From: Nonomuraea angiospora
Lineage (GTDB): Bacteria; Actinomycetota; Actinomycetes; Streptosporangiales; Streptosporangiaceae
NCBI RefSeq assembly: GCF_014873145.1
Contig: NZ_JADBEK010000001.1
Span: forward strand, 5,890,001-5,954,000
DNA length: 64,000 nucleotides
Direction: 5' to 3'
Part shown: one piece after another, positions 48,573 to 58,155 of the stretch
Layout: each line of letters starts with the position of its first letter
Position numbering within the stretch: the stretch's first letter is position 1
The notes under the pieces: generated by a model
Seen by the model: the letters and a program-made list of their open reading frames with translations, nothing else
Database searches by the model: none
Told to the model about the DNA's origin: nothing
Position numbers and translations under genes: made by a program

Positions 48573-49538
48573 TCACCGAAAGTGATCCCAGCCGCGGCGG
48601 CCGATCTCCCGTCCCCGCACCAGCACGCCTTCGCCCTCGACCACCCGGCCCACGACCTGCCACGACGGCGGCAGACGTACCTCCGCGGGGAAGACCGCGG
48701 CGAGCGCGTGATCCTCACCACCCGTGAGCACCCACTCCAGCGGATCGGCCCCCAGCTCCTTGGCCGCGACCGAAACCGGCTCCCCCACGGCGAACGCCCC
48801 CGGATCCAGCTCGATCCGCACGCCACTGGCCTCGGCGACGTGGCCGAGGTCCTGCAGCAGCCCGTCGCTGACGTCCAGCATCGCGCTCGCGCCCAGCTCG
48901 GCCGCCCCCGGCCCCATCGCGTACGGCGGGCTCGGCCGCCGATGCGCGACCACGACCTCCTCCACGACGGGGTTGTCCGGCACGCCCGCCTCCAGCAGCG
49001 CCCACCCGGCGGCGGCGTACCCCAGCCGCCCGGCCACCGCCACCACCTGCCCGGGCCGGGCGCCCGAGCGCGTCACGGGAGCCCGCCCGCCCAGGTCGCC
49101 CAGCGCGGTCACCCCGATGACCACCAGGTCGCACCGCGTGATGTCGCCCCCGGCCACGCTCGCCCCGACCACCGCGCACTCGTCGCGGAACCCGTCGGTC
49201 AGCCCGTCCAGCCACTCCAGCGGCAGGTCGGCGGGCACGCCCAGCCCGACCACGAGGGACGTCGGCACGGCGCCCATGGCGGCCACGTCGGCGAGGTTCT
49301 GGGCGGCGGCCTTACGACCCACGTCGTAACCGCTGGACCAATCCCGCCGAAAATGTCTACCCTCGATCAGCAAATCCGTTGAGACCACGACCCGGCCGTC
49401 AGGCGCGCTGACCACGGCGGCGTCGTCCCCCGGACCGAGCATTACCGCCGCACCCTGGGGCAGACGACCGGTAATCCGATTTATCACTCCGAATTCGCCG
49501 AGATCTCCGACTGTGATGACGCACCTCCTGACGCACAC
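48573..49538 (-). CDS. thiL: Thiamine-monophosphate kinase
   Basis: A 321-aa enzyme phosphorylating TMP to thiamine pyrophosphate. The AIRS-like fold motifs are GPGDDAAVV, STDLLIEGRHFRRDW, NLADVAAMGAVPTSLVVGLG and DVSDGLLQDLGH. The start is uncertain. A GTG at 49538 is used here, but the strong AGGAGG at 49524-49529 sits inside that frame and points 6 nt downstream to an ATC codon at 49517. That would give the standard N-terminus ITVGDLGEFG. It is divergent from the Lrp-type gene. Confidence 0.92.
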   Translation of the reverse strand: MCVRRCVITVGDLGEFGVINRITGRLPQGAAVMLGPGDDAAVVSAPDGRVVVSTDLLIEGRHFRRDWSSGYDVGRKAAAQNLADVAAMGAVPTSLVVGLGVPADLPLEWLDGLTDGFRDECAVVGASVAGGDITRCDLVVIGVTALGDLGGRAPVTRSGARPGQVVAVAGRLGYAAAGWALLEAGVPDNPVVEEVVVAHRRPSPPYAMGPGAAELGASAMLDVSDGLLQDLGHVAEASGVRIELDPGAFAVGEPVSVAAKELGADPLEWVLTGGEDHALAAVFPAEVRLPPSWQVVGRVVEGEGVLVRGREIGRRGWDHFR

Positions 49539-49585
49539 AGGGTACGGTGGCCCTTCGGCGTGATCCAATCGCCCGGGAGGACGTG

Positions 49586-49819
49586 ATGGTGCAGGCCTAC
49601 ATCCTTATCCAGACCGAGGTCGGCAAGGCCGCTGCCGTGGCTCGCGAGATTTCCGGGATTCCCGGGGTCACTCAGGCGGAAGACGTGACGGGGCCCTACG
49701 ACGTTATCGTGCGCGCGGAGGCCAACAACGTCGACGAGCTGGGCAAGCTCGTCGTCGCGCAGATTCAGGCGGTGGAAGGGATCACGCGTACTCTTACGTG
49801 TCCGATCGTCCACATTTGA
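49586..49819 (+). CDS. Stand-alone Lrp/AsnC ligand-binding (RAM) protein
   Basis: A 77-aa protein consisting only of the RAM amino-acid-sensing domain of Lrp/AsnC regulators, without a DNA-binding HTH (VQAYILIQTEVGKAAAVARE ... GPYDVIVRAEANNVDELGKL). Such short forms are common in actinobacteria and form oligomers that can bind amino acids or partner with full-length Lrp proteins. The ATG at 49586 has GGGAGG 5 nt upstream. DUF3515 follows in the same direction after 13 nt. Confidence 0.93.
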   Translation: MVQAYILIQTEVGKAAAVAREISGIPGVTQAEDVTGPYDVIVRAEANNVDELGKLVVAQIQAVEGITRTLTCPIVHI

Positions 49820-49832
49820 AGGTAGTCGTCGC

Positions 49833-50264
49833 ATGCGTGCCGCCGCCGCCCTGCTCGTTCTCCTCGCGCTCGCCGGTTGCGGCGGCACCGTACAGGTCGA
49901 TCCGCCCAAGCCGACGGGCGAGGCGGTGACGGCCTGCGGCAAGCTGGCGACGCTGCTGCCCCAGACGCTCGACGGCGACCGGCGTGGCACGTCCACGCCC
50001 GAGTCGCCGTACGTGGCCGTCTGGGGCGACGGGAGCATCGCGCTGCGCTGCGGCGTCCCGAGGCCCGCCAGGATGGCGCCCACCGACCAGCTCCAGGAGA
50101 TCGGCGGGGTGGGGTGGTTCGCCGATCCCGACAAGCCCACGTTGTTCACCGCGGTCACGGACGCGGCCTACGTGGAGGTCACGGTCGGCGGCGAGCACGT
50201 GGCCGCCGAGGTGCTGGCGGACCTGTCGAAGCCGATCGCCCAAATCTCGCCGCCGTCCCGGTGA
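49833..50264 (+). CDS. DUF3515 lipoprotein
   Basis: A 143-aa protein with lipoprotein signal AALLVLLALAGC (lipobox LAGC, Cys lipidated). A DUF3515 domain follows (ACGKLATLLPQTLDGDRR, ALRCGVPRPA, WFADPDKP). Function is unknown; it is conserved in this place between Lrp/thiL and ddl in actinomycetes. The gene converges on ddl, leaving 10 nt. Confidence 0.9.
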   Translation: MRAAAALLVLLALAGCGGTVQVDPPKPTGEAVTACGKLATLLPQTLDGDRRGTSTPESPYVAVWGDGSIALRCGVPRPARMAPTDQLQEIGGVGWFADPDKPTLFTAVTDAAYVEVTVGGEHVAAEVLADLSKPIAQISPPSR

Positions 50265-50274
50265 CCGCGCGAGC

Positions 50275-51369
50275 TCAACGCAGGCCAGCCGAGCGCGACA
50301 GCGCGAGCTGGATGAGCCGGTCGACCAGCGCCGGATAGTCCAGCCCCGAGGCGGCCCAGAGCTGCGGTGCTACCGACAGCGACGTGAACCCCGGCATGGT
50401 GTTGATCTCGTTGAAGACCAGGTGGCCCTCGGGCGTGTAGAAGAAGTCGACCCGCGCGAGCCCCTCGCAGTCGAGCGCCTCGAACGCGCGCACCGCCATG
50501 GCCCGCAGCTGCTCGGCCGCCTCCTCGGGGAGGTCGGCGGGCACGGTGAGCGACATCTGGTCCGGGTAGTACTTCGCCTCGAAGTCGAAGAACTCCTGGC
50601 CGCCCTCGACCTTCACCTCGCCGGGCCGTGACGCGACCGCGGGCTCGTCGCCGAGCGACTCCAGCACCGCGCACTCGATCTCGCGGCCCACGATGGCGGC
50701 CTCGATGAGCACCTTGGGGTCGTGCTGCCTGGCGAACTCCACGGCCGCCTCCAGCTCGCCCAGGTCGTGGGCCTTGGAGATGCCCTGCGAGGACCCGGCC
50801 CTGGCGGGCTTGACGAACACCGGCCAGCCGAGCCCCTCCGCCTCCTTCAGCACGCGGTCGCGGTCGAGCCGCCAGTCGCGGTCGCGTACGACGACGTGGC
50901 GGCCGATCGGCAGACCGGCGGCGGCCATCACGGTCTTCATGTGGGCCTTGTCCATGCCCACCGCGCTGGCCAGCACGCCCGAGCCGACGTAGCGCACCCC
51001 GGCCATCTCGAGCAGCCCCTGGATGGTGCCGTCCTCGGCGAACGGGCCGTGCATCACGGGGAACACCACGTCCACCGCGCCGAGCTCCACGGGGATGCTG
51101 CCGGGGTCGTACGCCACCAGCGAGCTCCCACCGGACGGCAGCGCCAGCGCCGCGCCCGAGGTGTCGACGATCGGCAGCTCGCCCGACTCGATGGCGAACC
51201 GCTGGTCGGAAGCCGCCAGCACCCACCTGCCGTCCTGGGCGATCCCGATGGGGATCACCTCGTACTTGCTCCTGTCGATCGCATCCAGCACACTGCCCGC
51301 GCCCATCAGGGACACGGCGTGCTCCGAATTGCGGCCTCCGAAAACAACGGCGACGCGTGGCTTGCTCAT
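50275..51369 (-). CDS. ddl: D-alanine--D-alanine ligase
   Basis: A 364-aa ATP-grasp ligase making the D-Ala-D-Ala dipeptide for peptidoglycan. Near the N-terminus is VAVVFGGRNSEHAVSLMGAG. The ATP-grasp region has FVKPARAGSSQGISK; the active-site loop holds EAKYYPDQ; the C-terminal metal site is VFNEINTMPGFTS. Overall form is a housekeeping D-Ala-D-Ala ligase rather than a Van-type D-Ala-D-Lac ligase, but I did not test the specificity residues. Confidence 0.95.
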   Translation of the reverse strand: MSKPRVAVVFGGRNSEHAVSLMGAGSVLDAIDRSKYEVIPIGIAQDGRWVLAASDQRFAIESGELPIVDTSGAALALPSGGSSLVAYDPGSIPVELGAVDVVFPVMHGPFAEDGTIQGLLEMAGVRYVGSGVLASAVGMDKAHMKTVMAAAGLPIGRHVVVRDRDWRLDRDRVLKEAEGLGWPVFVKPARAGSSQGISKAHDLGELEAAVEFARQHDPKVLIEAAIVGREIECAVLESLGDEPAVASRPGEVKVEGGQEFFDFEAKYYPDQMSLTVPADLPEEAAEQLRAMAVRAFEALDCEGLARVDFFYTPEGHLVFNEINTMPGFTSLSVAPQLWAASGLDYPALVDRLIQLALSRSAGLR

Positions 51370-51441
51370 GGTGTCCGAATCTACCGGGGTGTCCGGGTCA
51401 CAGCGAGCCGAGCACGCCGTAATCAGGACTTTCTCCCACGC

Positions 51442-52452
51442 TCATACCCCGTAACGCTCCGGCTTGGGCGATCGGGACATGAGCAACATACCCGCCTCCG
51501 CCGGCGACATGCCGTCGTGCACGACCCCGACGACGACCTCGGTGATCGGCATCTCGACGTCGTGCTTCCTGGCCAGCTCCAGCACGGACTCGCAGGACTT
51601 CACGCCCTCGGCGGTCTGCTTGGTGGCGGCCACGACCTCGGCGAGGGTCATGCCCCTGCCCAGGTTCTCGCCGAAGGTGCGGTTGCGCGACAGCGGCGAG
51701 GTGCAGGTGGCCACGAGGTCTCCCATGCCCGCGAGCCCCGCGAACGTGTGCTGGTCGGCCCCCAGGGCCGCGCCCAGGCGGGAGATCTCGGCCAGCCCCC
51801 TGGTGATGAGCATGGCGCCGACGTTGTCGCCCATGCCCATGCCCGCGGAGACGCCCACGGCCAGGGCGATCACGTTCTTCACCGCGCCGCCCAGCTCGAC
51901 GCCGACCACGTCGGGGTTGGTGTACGGACGGAACCACGGCGGCAGGTGGCAGATCGCCTGCAGCCGGGCGGCGACCGACTCGTCGGTGCAGGCGACGACG
52001 GTGGCGGCGGGCTGGCGTTCGGCGATCTCCCTGGCCAGGTTGGGGCCCGAGACGACCGCGACCCGCTCCTCGGGCACCTCGGCGACCTCGCGGATCACCT
52101 CGCTCATCCGCTTGGTCGTGCCCAGCTCGATGCCCTTCATCAGGCTCACCAGGACCGCGTTCGGCGGGAGGTGCTCGCGCCAGGCGGCCAGATTGGGCCG
52201 CAACTGCTGCGACGGCACCGCCAGCACCACGAACTCGGCCCCGTCGAGCGCCCGGGCCGGGTCGGTCGTGGCGCGCAGCCGCTCCGGGAGGGGGATGCCC
52301 GGCAGGTAGTCGGGGTTGACGTGGTCGCGGTCGATCGCCTCGACCAGCTCCCGCCTGCGCCCCCAGAGCGTGACCTCGTTGCCTGCCTCGGCCAGGATCA
52401 TCGCGAACGTGGTCCCCCAGGAACCCGTGCCGAAAACGGCCACCTTTGTCAT
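51442..52452 (-). CDS. gpsA: Glycerol-3-phosphate dehydrogenase [NAD(P)+]
   Basis: A 336-aa enzyme reducing dihydroxyacetone phosphate to glycerol-3-phosphate for phospholipids. The dinucleotide motif at the start is [19 protein letters not shown]; the catalytic lysine is in [14 protein letters not shown] and the C-terminal domain has [13 protein letters not shown]. The ATG at 52452 was chosen at the Rossmann-fold start; it is 4 nt after the plsC stop, so the two are coupled in one lipid operon. Confidence 0.96.
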   Translation of the reverse strand: MTKVAVFGTGSWGTTFAMILAEAGNEVTLWGRRRELVEAIDRDHVNPDYLPGIPLPERLRATTDPARALDGAEFVVLAVPSQQLRPNLAAWREHLPPNAVLVSLMKGIELGTTKRMSEVIREVAEVPEERVAVVSGPNLAREIAERQPAATVVACTDESVAARLQAICHLPPWFRPYTNPDVVGVELGGAVKNVIALAVGVSAGMGMGDNVGAMLITRGLAEISRLGAALGADQHTFAGLAGMGDLVATCTSPLSRNRTFGENLGRGMTLAEVVAATKQTAEGVKSCESVLELARKHDVEMPITEVVVGVVHDGMSPAEAGMLLMSRSPKPERYGV

Positions 52453-52456
52453 GCCA

Positions 52457-53167
52457 TCACCGCCCGGCGGGATCGTAGGGAGTCTCGGGGGCCTTCTCGC
52501 CACGCAGCTCGGCGAGCTGCTGGGTGATCGCGGCCGTGATGTCGGCCGTCGCCGCGCGCAACACGTCCGCGTGCAGCTCCTTGCCTTCGTACTTCGACAG
52601 GTCCACCGGTGGGCCCACCGACACGCGGAACGTCTTGCGCGGGAACAGCCTGGGCTTCTTCTCCCCGTACGGCAGCAACTCATGCGCGCCCCAGTGGGCC
52701 ACCGGGATGACCGGCGCGCCGCTCTCCAGCGCCAGCCGCGCCGCGCCCGTCTTGCCCACCATGGGCCACAGATCGGGATCGCGGGTGCAGGTGCCCTCGG
52801 GATAGAACAGGATCGCGCCGCCGTCCTTGAGCCGCTGGGCCGAGATGTGCAGGGACTTCGCCGCCTCGGCGCTGCCCCGGTCGACGGGGATGGCCAGGAG
52901 CGCCGTCACCGCCCTGCCCAGGAACGGCACCCTGAACAGACCGGCCTTGGCCAGGATTACCGGCCAGCGCCCGTTGTTGTAGAGGAAGTGCGACAGCAGG
53001 ACCGGATCAGTCCATGAGAGGTGATTGGCCGCGATGATCACACCGCCGGTGCGCGGGATGCGCTCCCCACGACGCCAGTCCCTCTTGACCAGGAGCCGGG
53101 ACAGCGGTTTCACGAGGACGACTGCCAGGGTTTCCCAGAAACGCGACGGTCGCGCGGGGCGGCTCAT
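52457..53167 (-). CDS. plsC: 1-acyl-sn-glycerol-3-phosphate acyltransferase
   Basis: A 236-aa membrane-associated acyltransferase forming phosphatidic acid. The catalytic HX4D motif is NHLSWTD, and the phosphate-binding motif is FYPEGTCTR. An N-terminal hydrophobic segment anchors it. The ATG at 53167 follows GGAGGAGACC. Its stop is 4 nt before gpsA, giving successive phospholipid steps in one transcript. Confidence 0.93.
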   Translation of the reverse strand: MSRPARPSRFWETLAVVLVKPLSRLLVKRDWRRGERIPRTGGVIIAANHLSWTDPVLLSHFLYNNGRWPVILAKAGLFRVPFLGRAVTALLAIPVDRGSAEAAKSLHISAQRLKDGGAILFYPEGTCTRDPDLWPMVGKTGAARLALESGAPVIPVAHWGAHELLPYGEKKPRLFPRKTFRVSVGPPVDLSKYEGKELHADVLRAATADITAAITQQLAELRGEKAPETPYDPAGR

Positions 53168-53247
53168 GGTCTCCTCCAACACGTACGGGATGCGCCCCAA
53201 GTCTCCCGGTTGGCCGCGCGGGATGTCGAGGCGGGATGCTTAAGACT

Positions 53248-53883
53248 ATGAGCATCCGCTGGTCGCTGGTCATCCCGGTGAAGACGCTGGTCGCGGCGAA
53301 GACGAGGCTGGCGGCGGCCACGGGCCCGCACCGGACCCGGCTGGCCGTGGCCGTGGCGAGTGACACGGTGGCGGCGGCGCTCGCGTGCGCGCGGGTCGCC
53401 CGGGTGATCGTGGTGACGGCCGACCCCGCCGCGGCCGGGCCGCTGGGCGCGCTGGGTGCCGAGGTGGTGCCCGACCCGGACCGCGGCCTGAACACCGCCC
53501 TGCGCACCGGGGCCGCCCATGCCGTACGCGTGGCGCCCGGCGACGCGGTGGGGGCGCTCCAGGCGGACCTGCCCGCCCTGCGGTCGCCGGAGCTGGGGAC
53601 GGCGCTGGAGGCCGCCGCCGAGTTCGACCAGTCCTTCGTGCCGGACGCGCTCGACGTCGGGACGACCTTCTACGGGGTGCGGCCCGGGATGCCGTTCACG
53701 CCGAGGTTCGGCGGGGAGTCGCGGGCCAAGCACCTGGCGGGCGGGGCGAAGGAGCTGTGCGTGCCGGGGATCGACTCGGTGCGGCGGGACGTGGACACGC
53801 CCGACGACCTGCGCGCGGCCATCGCCCTGGGCCTCGGCCGCCACACGGCCGCGGTCGTCGCCGAGCTGTGGCCCGGCTCATGA
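53248..53883 (+). CDS. cofC: 2-phospho-L-lactate guanylyltransferase (CofC/FbiD)
   Basis: A 211-aa nucleotidyltransferase of coenzyme F420 synthesis, coupling GTP to 2-phospholactate or phosphoenolpyruvate. It has the N-terminal VIPVKTLVAAKTRLA, DPDRGLNTALRTG, LQADLPAL and a C-terminal DVDTPDDLRAA. The ATG at 53248 is used. Its stop codon lies inside the first copy of a 23-bp tandem repeat. It is divergent from plsC. Confidence 0.93.
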   Translation: MSIRWSLVIPVKTLVAAKTRLAAATGPHRTRLAVAVASDTVAAALACARVARVIVVTADPAAAGPLGALGAEVVPDPDRGLNTALRTGAAHAVRVAPGDAVGALQADLPALRSPELGTALEAAAEFDQSFVPDALDVGTTFYGVRPGMPFTPRFGGESRAKHLAGGAKELCVPGIDSVRRDVDTPDDLRAAIALGLGRHTAAVVAELWPGS

Positions 53884-53992
53884 CGTCTTGCCGGAGATCC
53901 TCATGACGTCTTCGCGGAGGTCCTCATGACGTCTTCACGGAGATCCTCATGACGTCTTCGCGGAGATCCTCATGACGTCTTCGCGGAGGTCC
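53878..53992. repeat. Five tandem 23-bp repeats spanning convergent stop codons
   Basis: Five head-to-tail copies start at 53878, 53901, 53924, 53947 and 53970, and a sixth start (TCATGATGG) follows. Each begins TCATGACGTCTTCGC and continues with a purine-rich GGAGATCC or GGAGGTCC end; copy 1 differs slightly in the middle. The TCATGA part makes a stop on both strands: cofC stops in copy 1 and the MFS gene in copy 5. Confidence 0.95.
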
Positions 53993-55178
53993 TCATGATG
54001 GCGGGCGAGGTCGCCACCGCCAGGTGCGCCAGGCCCATCACGGCCACGCCCGCGGCGAAGGCCGCGTAGCCGCCGAGCCACTCCCCCAGCGCGCCCCCGG
54101 CCAGCCCGCCGAGCGGGTACGCCCCCCACATGAGGAAACGCATGCTGGCGTTGACCCGGCCCATCAGGTGGTCGGGAGTGATGCGCTGGCGGTAGCTGAG
54201 CTGGGCCACGCCGAAGATCGAAGTCACCACGCCGAACAACGACGAGGCCACCGGGAAGATCAGCAGCCGCCAGCCGGGGCCGGTCGCCAGCGCGGGCAGG
54301 TAGAGCACGGTCGCCAGGACGGCGGAGCCGTACAGGGCCGGGCCGCTGCCGAAGCGCGCGGTGACGCGGGCCACCAGCGCGGCGCCCACGAGGGAGCCGA
54401 CGGCGGCGGCCGACAGCAGCAGCCCGTACTGGGCGGAGCCGACTCCCAGCTCCTTGACCAGGTAGAGCGGCAGGCCGACCGTGGAGATGCCGTTGGCCGT
54501 CATGACGAGCGCGCCCCCGACCGCGACCCTGCGCAGCACCCGCTCTCCCGCGACGAACCTGATGCCCTCCGACACCTCCTGGCGCAGCCTCCGCTCGCTT
54601 CGCCGCGGGCTCTCCTCGGCCCGCACGCCCGACAGCAGGAGCGCGGAGAGGAGATAGCTGACGGCGTCGGCGAGCAGCGCGATCGGCGCGGTGAACACGG
54701 CCACCGCCCAGCCTCCTAAGCCCGGCCCCGCGAGCAGCGAGGTGTTCCTGGTGACCTCCAGGACGCCGTTGCCGCGTTCGAGGCGCTCCTTGGTCACGAT
54801 GGCGGGCAGGAAGCTCATGTGGGCGACGTCGAAGAAGACCGTGCCCACGCCCAGCACGAGGGCGACCGCGTACAGCTGCGGCAGCGTCAGCACGTCGAGC
54901 CAGGCCGCCACCGGGATCGACAGCAGCGCCACGCCCCGCGCGACGTCGGACCAGATGAGGATCGGGCGGCGCCGCGACCGGTCCACCCACACGCCCGCGG
55001 GCAGCCCGATCAGCAGGAACGCGAGCATCTCGGCCGCCGACAGCAGGCCGAGCTCGAAGGCCCCGGCGTCCAGGACCAGGAGCGCCGCCAGGGGCAGGGC
55101 CACGACCGTGACCTGCGTTCCCGTCTGTGTGATGGCGTTCGCCCACGCGAACCGCCAGAAATCGCCCGTACGCCCCAT
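53970..55178 (-). CDS. MFS transporter (enterobactin-exporter/MFS_3-like)
   Basis: A 402-aa permease with twelve predicted helices. It starts DFWRFAWANAITQTGTQVTV; motif A region is VWVDRSRRRPILIW. This is the pattern of EntS-like and macrolide-export MFS proteins. Its last eight codons are supplied by a tandem repeat (MRTSAKTS), so its exact C-terminus varies with repeat copy. The ATG at 55178 is used. No substrate is evident. Confidence 0.87.
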   Translation of the reverse strand: MGRTGDFWRFAWANAITQTGTQVTVVALPLAALLVLDAGAFELGLLSAAEMLAFLLIGLPAGVWVDRSRRRPILIWSDVARGVALLSIPVAAWLDVLTLPQLYAVALVLGVGTVFFDVAHMSFLPAIVTKERLERGNGVLEVTRNTSLLAGPGLGGWAVAVFTAPIALLADAVSYLLSALLLSGVRAEESPRRSERRLRQEVSEGIRFVAGERVLRRVAVGGALVMTANGISTVGLPLYLVKELGVGSAQYGLLLSAAAVGSLVGAALVARVTARFGSGPALYGSAVLATVLYLPALATGPGWRLLIFPVASSLFGVVTSIFGVAQLSYRQRITPDHLMGRVNASMRFLMWGAYPLGGLAGGALGEWLGGYAAFAAGVAVMGLAHLAVATSPAIMRTSAKTS

Positions 55179-55235
55179 GTCGCTTCATCCTGGTGGCCTG
55201 GCCGGGCGAGGGGCAAACGAATTACGCTGATCAGC

Positions 55236-55475
55236 GTGCAGGGAACGGTACGCAGCTTCGACGAGACCACGCGCTCGGGGACGGTGTTCCTCGACGACGG
55301 GACCGTGCTGGAGTTCGGCACGCCCGCCTTCGACGCGGGGCCGCTGCGGCTGCTGCGCACGGGGCAGCGGGTCAACCTCGGGATGTCCGGCGGGCGGATC
55401 GCCTACATCACGCTCTCGACCTTCCCGGTCCCCGACGCCTTCGGCGGCCGGCCGCCGGCGGGCGATTCCGAGTAA
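55236..55475 (+). CDS. Small beta-barrel protein, cold-shock-like
   Basis: A 79-aa protein with a cold-shock/OB-type pattern: QGTVRSFDETTRSGTVFLDD, TVLEFGTPAF, LRTGQRVNLG, ending Pro-rich. The RNP motifs of classical CspA are absent. A TACGCT box at 55223-55228 sits 7 nt before the GTG at 55236, so it is probably leaderless. Conserved beside hup/cofC in actinomycetes; nucleic acid binding is likely but inferred. Confidence 0.75.
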   Translation: MQGTVRSFDETTRSGTVFLDDGTVLEFGTPAFDAGPLRLLRTGQRVNLGMSGGRIAYITLSTFPVPDAFGGRPPAGDSE

Positions 55476-55509
55476 CTTTTGCCGGGTCCCGGCCGCGCCG
55501 ATTGCGGGC

Positions 55510-55544
55510 CGAAAAGCGAAACGCCCGGGCCGATGGCCCGGGCG
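55510..55544 (-). terminator. Terminator of the HU gene
   Basis: A perfect 10-bp stem (55522-55531 with 55535-55544) and 3-nt loop are followed on the minus strand by TTTCGCTTTTC (55511-55521). It lies 17 nt after the hup stop. Confidence 0.85.
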
Positions 55545-55560
55545 GAAGCGCGTGCTGGGT

Positions 55561-55860
55561 TTACTTCTTCTTTCCGACTTTCTTGCCGCCCTGGTTGACC
55601 AGTTCCTTGAAGTCGGATCCCGGGCGGAACTTCGGCCCCCAGCTCTCGGGAACGTTGATTTCCGCGCCGGTCGACGGGTTCCTGGCCGTGCGGGCGGGCT
55701 TGTTCACCATCTCGAATGCGCCGAAGCCCGTGATCGAGACCTTGTCGCCGCTCGCCACGGCTTTCTGGATGGTGTCGATGACCGCGTTGACGGCCTCGGT
55801 GGCCGTCTTCCTGTCGCCCACCCGATCAGCGATGGCCTCGACGAGTTCTCGCTTGTTCAT
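55561..55860 (-). CDS. hupA: HU family DNA-binding protein
   Basis: A 99-aa histone-like protein that bends and compacts DNA. It starts NKRELVEAIADRVG and contains the DNA arm segment KPARTARNPSTGAEINVP. It ends GGKKVGKKK, without the long lysine/alanine tail of HupS. The ATG follows a GGAG/CAGGA site. Streptomyces carries the equivalent gene here, next to leuD; the exact HupA/HupB label is inferred. Confidence 0.95.
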   Translation of the reverse strand: MNKRELVEAIADRVGDRKTATEAVNAVIDTIQKAVASGDKVSITGFGAFEMVNKPARTARNPSTGAEINVPESWGPKFRPGSDFKELVNQGGKKVGKKK

Positions 55861-55959
55861 GAAAGTCCTGCTCCCCCAGTTACGGCTCGGGGTTCCAGCT
55901 CACGAGTTCGCCCTAGAAACCCCTTACGCGCTTGAAAGTAGGCGGGATCGCGAGTGAAC

Positions 55960-56187
55960 TCAATCACCTAGCGCGTTTTCCTCACTACGTGGCGTGTCGA
56001 GAGCGGCCAGAAACGCGTCGAGGCGGGCGGCAGCCCTTTCCGGGTCGCGCTTCGCCAGATCGCAAATCGCGAGGTAGCGGCGGGCCAGCCGGTCCTTCTC
56101 GGCGGCGGGGAGCAGGCGGACGCGGCGGTGCGCCTCGCGCAACCGCCGCGCCAGTTCGTCGTCTTCTAGACGGTCGTCGGCAGCCAT
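55960..56187 (-). CDS. Small helical protein (75 aa) overlapping leuD
   Basis: A 75-aa helical, charged protein ([40 protein letters not shown]). No family recognised. It starts 22 nt before the leuD stop, consistent with translational coupling to leuCD, and has no terminator before hup. Codon positions look genuine. It may be a conserved actinobacterial accessory gene of the leu operon, unproven. Confidence 0.6.
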   Translation of the reverse strand: MAADDRLEDDELARRLREAHRRVRLLPAAEKDRLARRYLAICDLAKRDPERAAARLDAFLAALDTPRSEENALGD

Positions 56188-56753
56188 GGCTGCCGACCAT
56201 TCTCGTACGCCGCCACTTCGTCGGCGTGACGCAGGGTCAGCCCGATGTCGTCGAGGCCCTCCATGAGCCGCCAGCGGGTGTAGTCGTCGATCTCGAACGG
56301 CACGACCTCATCGGCCCAGCGGACCTGGCGTTCGGCCAGGTCGACGGTGACCTCGAGCTTCGGGTCCGCCTCGACGGCCGACTGCAGCGCCTCGACCTTG
56401 TCGCCCGGCAGGGCGACCGGCAGCAGGCCCATCTTGGTGGAGTTGTTGCGGAAGATGTCGCCGAAGCGGGCTGCGATCACGACGCGGAACCCGTACTGCT
56501 GCAGCGCCCAGACCGCGTGCTCACGCGAGGAGCCGGTGCCGAAGTCGGGGCCGGAGACGAGGATCGAGCCGCCCTCGTAGGACGGGTCGTTCAGCACGAA
56601 CGTCGGGTCCTCGCGCCAGGCCGAGAACAGGCCCTTCTCGAATCCGGTGCGGCTGACCTGCTTGAGCCAGACGGCCGGGATGATCTGGTCGGTGTCGACG
56701 TTGCTGCGGCGCAGCGGCACCGCCGTACCGGTGTGGGTGGTGAATGCTTCCAT
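56166..56753 (-). CDS. leuD: 3-isopropylmalate dehydratase small subunit
   Basis: A 195-aa small (swivel) subunit of isopropylmalate isomerase, second step of leucine synthesis. The N-terminal region is [20 protein letters not shown], then [20 protein letters not shown]. It starts 16 nt after leuC. It contains no iron-sulfur cysteines, as expected. Confidence 0.97.
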   Translation of the reverse strand: MEAFTTHTGTAVPLRRSNVDTDQIIPAVWLKQVSRTGFEKGLFSAWREDPTFVLNDPSYEGGSILVSGPDFGTGSSREHAVWALQQYGFRVVIAARFGDIFRNNSTKMGLLPVALPGDKVEALQSAVEADPKLEVTVDLAERQVRWADEVVPFEIDDYTRWRLMEGLDDIGLTLRHADEVAAYENGRQPWLPTTV

Positions 56754-56769
56754 CGGTCCAGGTCTCCTT

Positions 56770-58155
56770 TTACAGGTCGGCGGGCGCGGTCAGACGGCCG
56801 GTGACGGCGGTCGCGGCGGCGACCTGCGGCGACACCAGGTGGGTGCGGCCACCCTTGCCCTGGCGGCCCTCGAAGTTGCGGTTGGAGGTGGAGGCGCTGC
56901 GCTCGCCGGGCTGGAGCGTGTCGGGGTTCATCCCCAGGCACATCGAGCAGCCGGCCTCGCGCCACTCGGCGCCGGCGGCCTTGAACACCTCGTGCAGGCC
57001 CTCCTGCTCGGCCTGCAGCTTGACCAGCATCGAGCCGGGGACGATCAGCGTGCGGGTCCTCACCTGGCGGCCGCGCAGGATCTCGGCGGCCGAGCGCAGG
57101 TCCTCGATGCGGCCGTTGGTGCACGAGCCGACGAACACCGTGTCGACCTCGATCTCACGCAGCGGCGTGCCGGCGGTCAGGCCCATGTACTCCAGCGCCC
57201 GCTCGGCGGCCGAGCGCTCGACCGGGTCGGAGAAGCTCTCCGGCGACGGGACGGACTCGCCCAGCGGCAGGCCCTGGCCCGGGTTGGTGCCCCACGTGAC
57301 GTACGGGGTCAGCGTCGAGGCGTCGATCTCCACGACCTTGTCGAACACGGCGTCGTCGTCGGTGCGCAGCGTCTTCCAGTATTCGACGGCCTCGTCCCAC
57401 GCCTGGCCCTCGGGCGCGTGCGGGCGGCCCTTCAGGTACTCGAACGTGGTCTCGTCCGGCGCGATCATGCCGGCGCGGGCGCCCGCCTCGATCGACATGT
57501 TGCAGACCGTCATGCGGCCCTCCATGGAGAGCTTGCGCACGGCCTCGCCGCGGTACTCCACGATGTAGCCCTGGCCGCCGCCGGTGCCGATCTTGGCGAT
57601 GATCGCCAGGATCAGGTCCTTGGCGGTCACGCCGGCGGGCAGCTCGCCGGAGACCTCGATCGCCATCGTCTTCGGCCGGTACGCGGGCAGCGTCTGCGTG
57701 GCCAGCACGTGCTCGACCTCGGAGGTGCCGATGCCGAACGCGATGCCGCCGAACGCGCCGTGCGTCGAGGTGTGGGAGTCACCGCACACGATCGTCATGC
57801 CCGGCTGCGTCAGCCCGAACTGCGGGCCGATGATGTGCACCACGCCCTGACCGGCGTCGCCCATCGGATGGAGCCTGATGCCGAACTCGGCGGCGTTCTT
57901 GCGCAGCGTCTCGACCTGCGTCTTGGACACCGGGTCGGAGATCGGGCCGAGCACGGTCGGCACGTTGTGGTCCTCGGTGGCGATCGTGAGATCGGGCCGC
58001 CGCACCTTCCGGCCGGCGAGACGGAGCCCGTCGAACGCCTGCGGGCTGGTCACCTCGTGGATGAGGTGCAGGTCGATGTAGAGCAGGTCCGGTTCGCCCT
58101 CGGCCCGCCGGACTACGTGTTGCTCCCAGACCTTCTCGGCCAGTGTGCGGCCCAT
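56770..58155 (-). CDS. leuC: 3-isopropylmalate dehydratase large subunit
   Basis: A 461-aa aconitase-family subunit carrying the [4Fe-4S] cluster. Cluster-binding cysteines are visible in VFVGSCTNG and CSMCLGM. Catalytic region [12 protein letters not shown] is present. The ATG at 58155 has AGGAGGAG 5 nt upstream. It is transcribed away from the IclR regulator through a ~240-nt leader. Confidence 0.97.
   Translation of the reverse strand: MGRTLAEKVWEQHVVRRAEGEPDLLYIDLHLIHEVTSPQAFDGLRLAGRKVRRPDLTIATEDHNVPTVLGPISDPVSKTQVETLRKNAAEFGIRLHPMGDAGQGVVHIIGPQFGLTQPGMTIVCGDSHTSTHGAFGGIAFGIGTSEVEHVLATQTLPAYRPKTMAIEVSGELPAGVTAKDLILAIIAKIGTGGGQGYIVEYRGEAVRKLSMEGRMTVCNMSIEAGARAGMIAPDETTFEYLKGRPHAPEGQAWDEAVEYWKTLRTDDDAVFDKVVEIDASTLTPYVTWGTNPGQGLPLGESVPSPESFSDPVERSAAERALEYMGLTAGTPLREIEVDTVFVGSCTNGRIEDLRSAAEILRGRQVRTRTLIVPGSMLVKLQAEQEGLHEVFKAAGAEWREAGCSMCLGMNPDTLQPGERSASTSNRNFEGRQGKGGRTHLVSPQVAAATAVTGRLTAPADL

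Noticed and set aside
53878..53992. CRISPR array
   Set aside because: The repeats are directly adjacent with no spacers and no cas genes are nearby.
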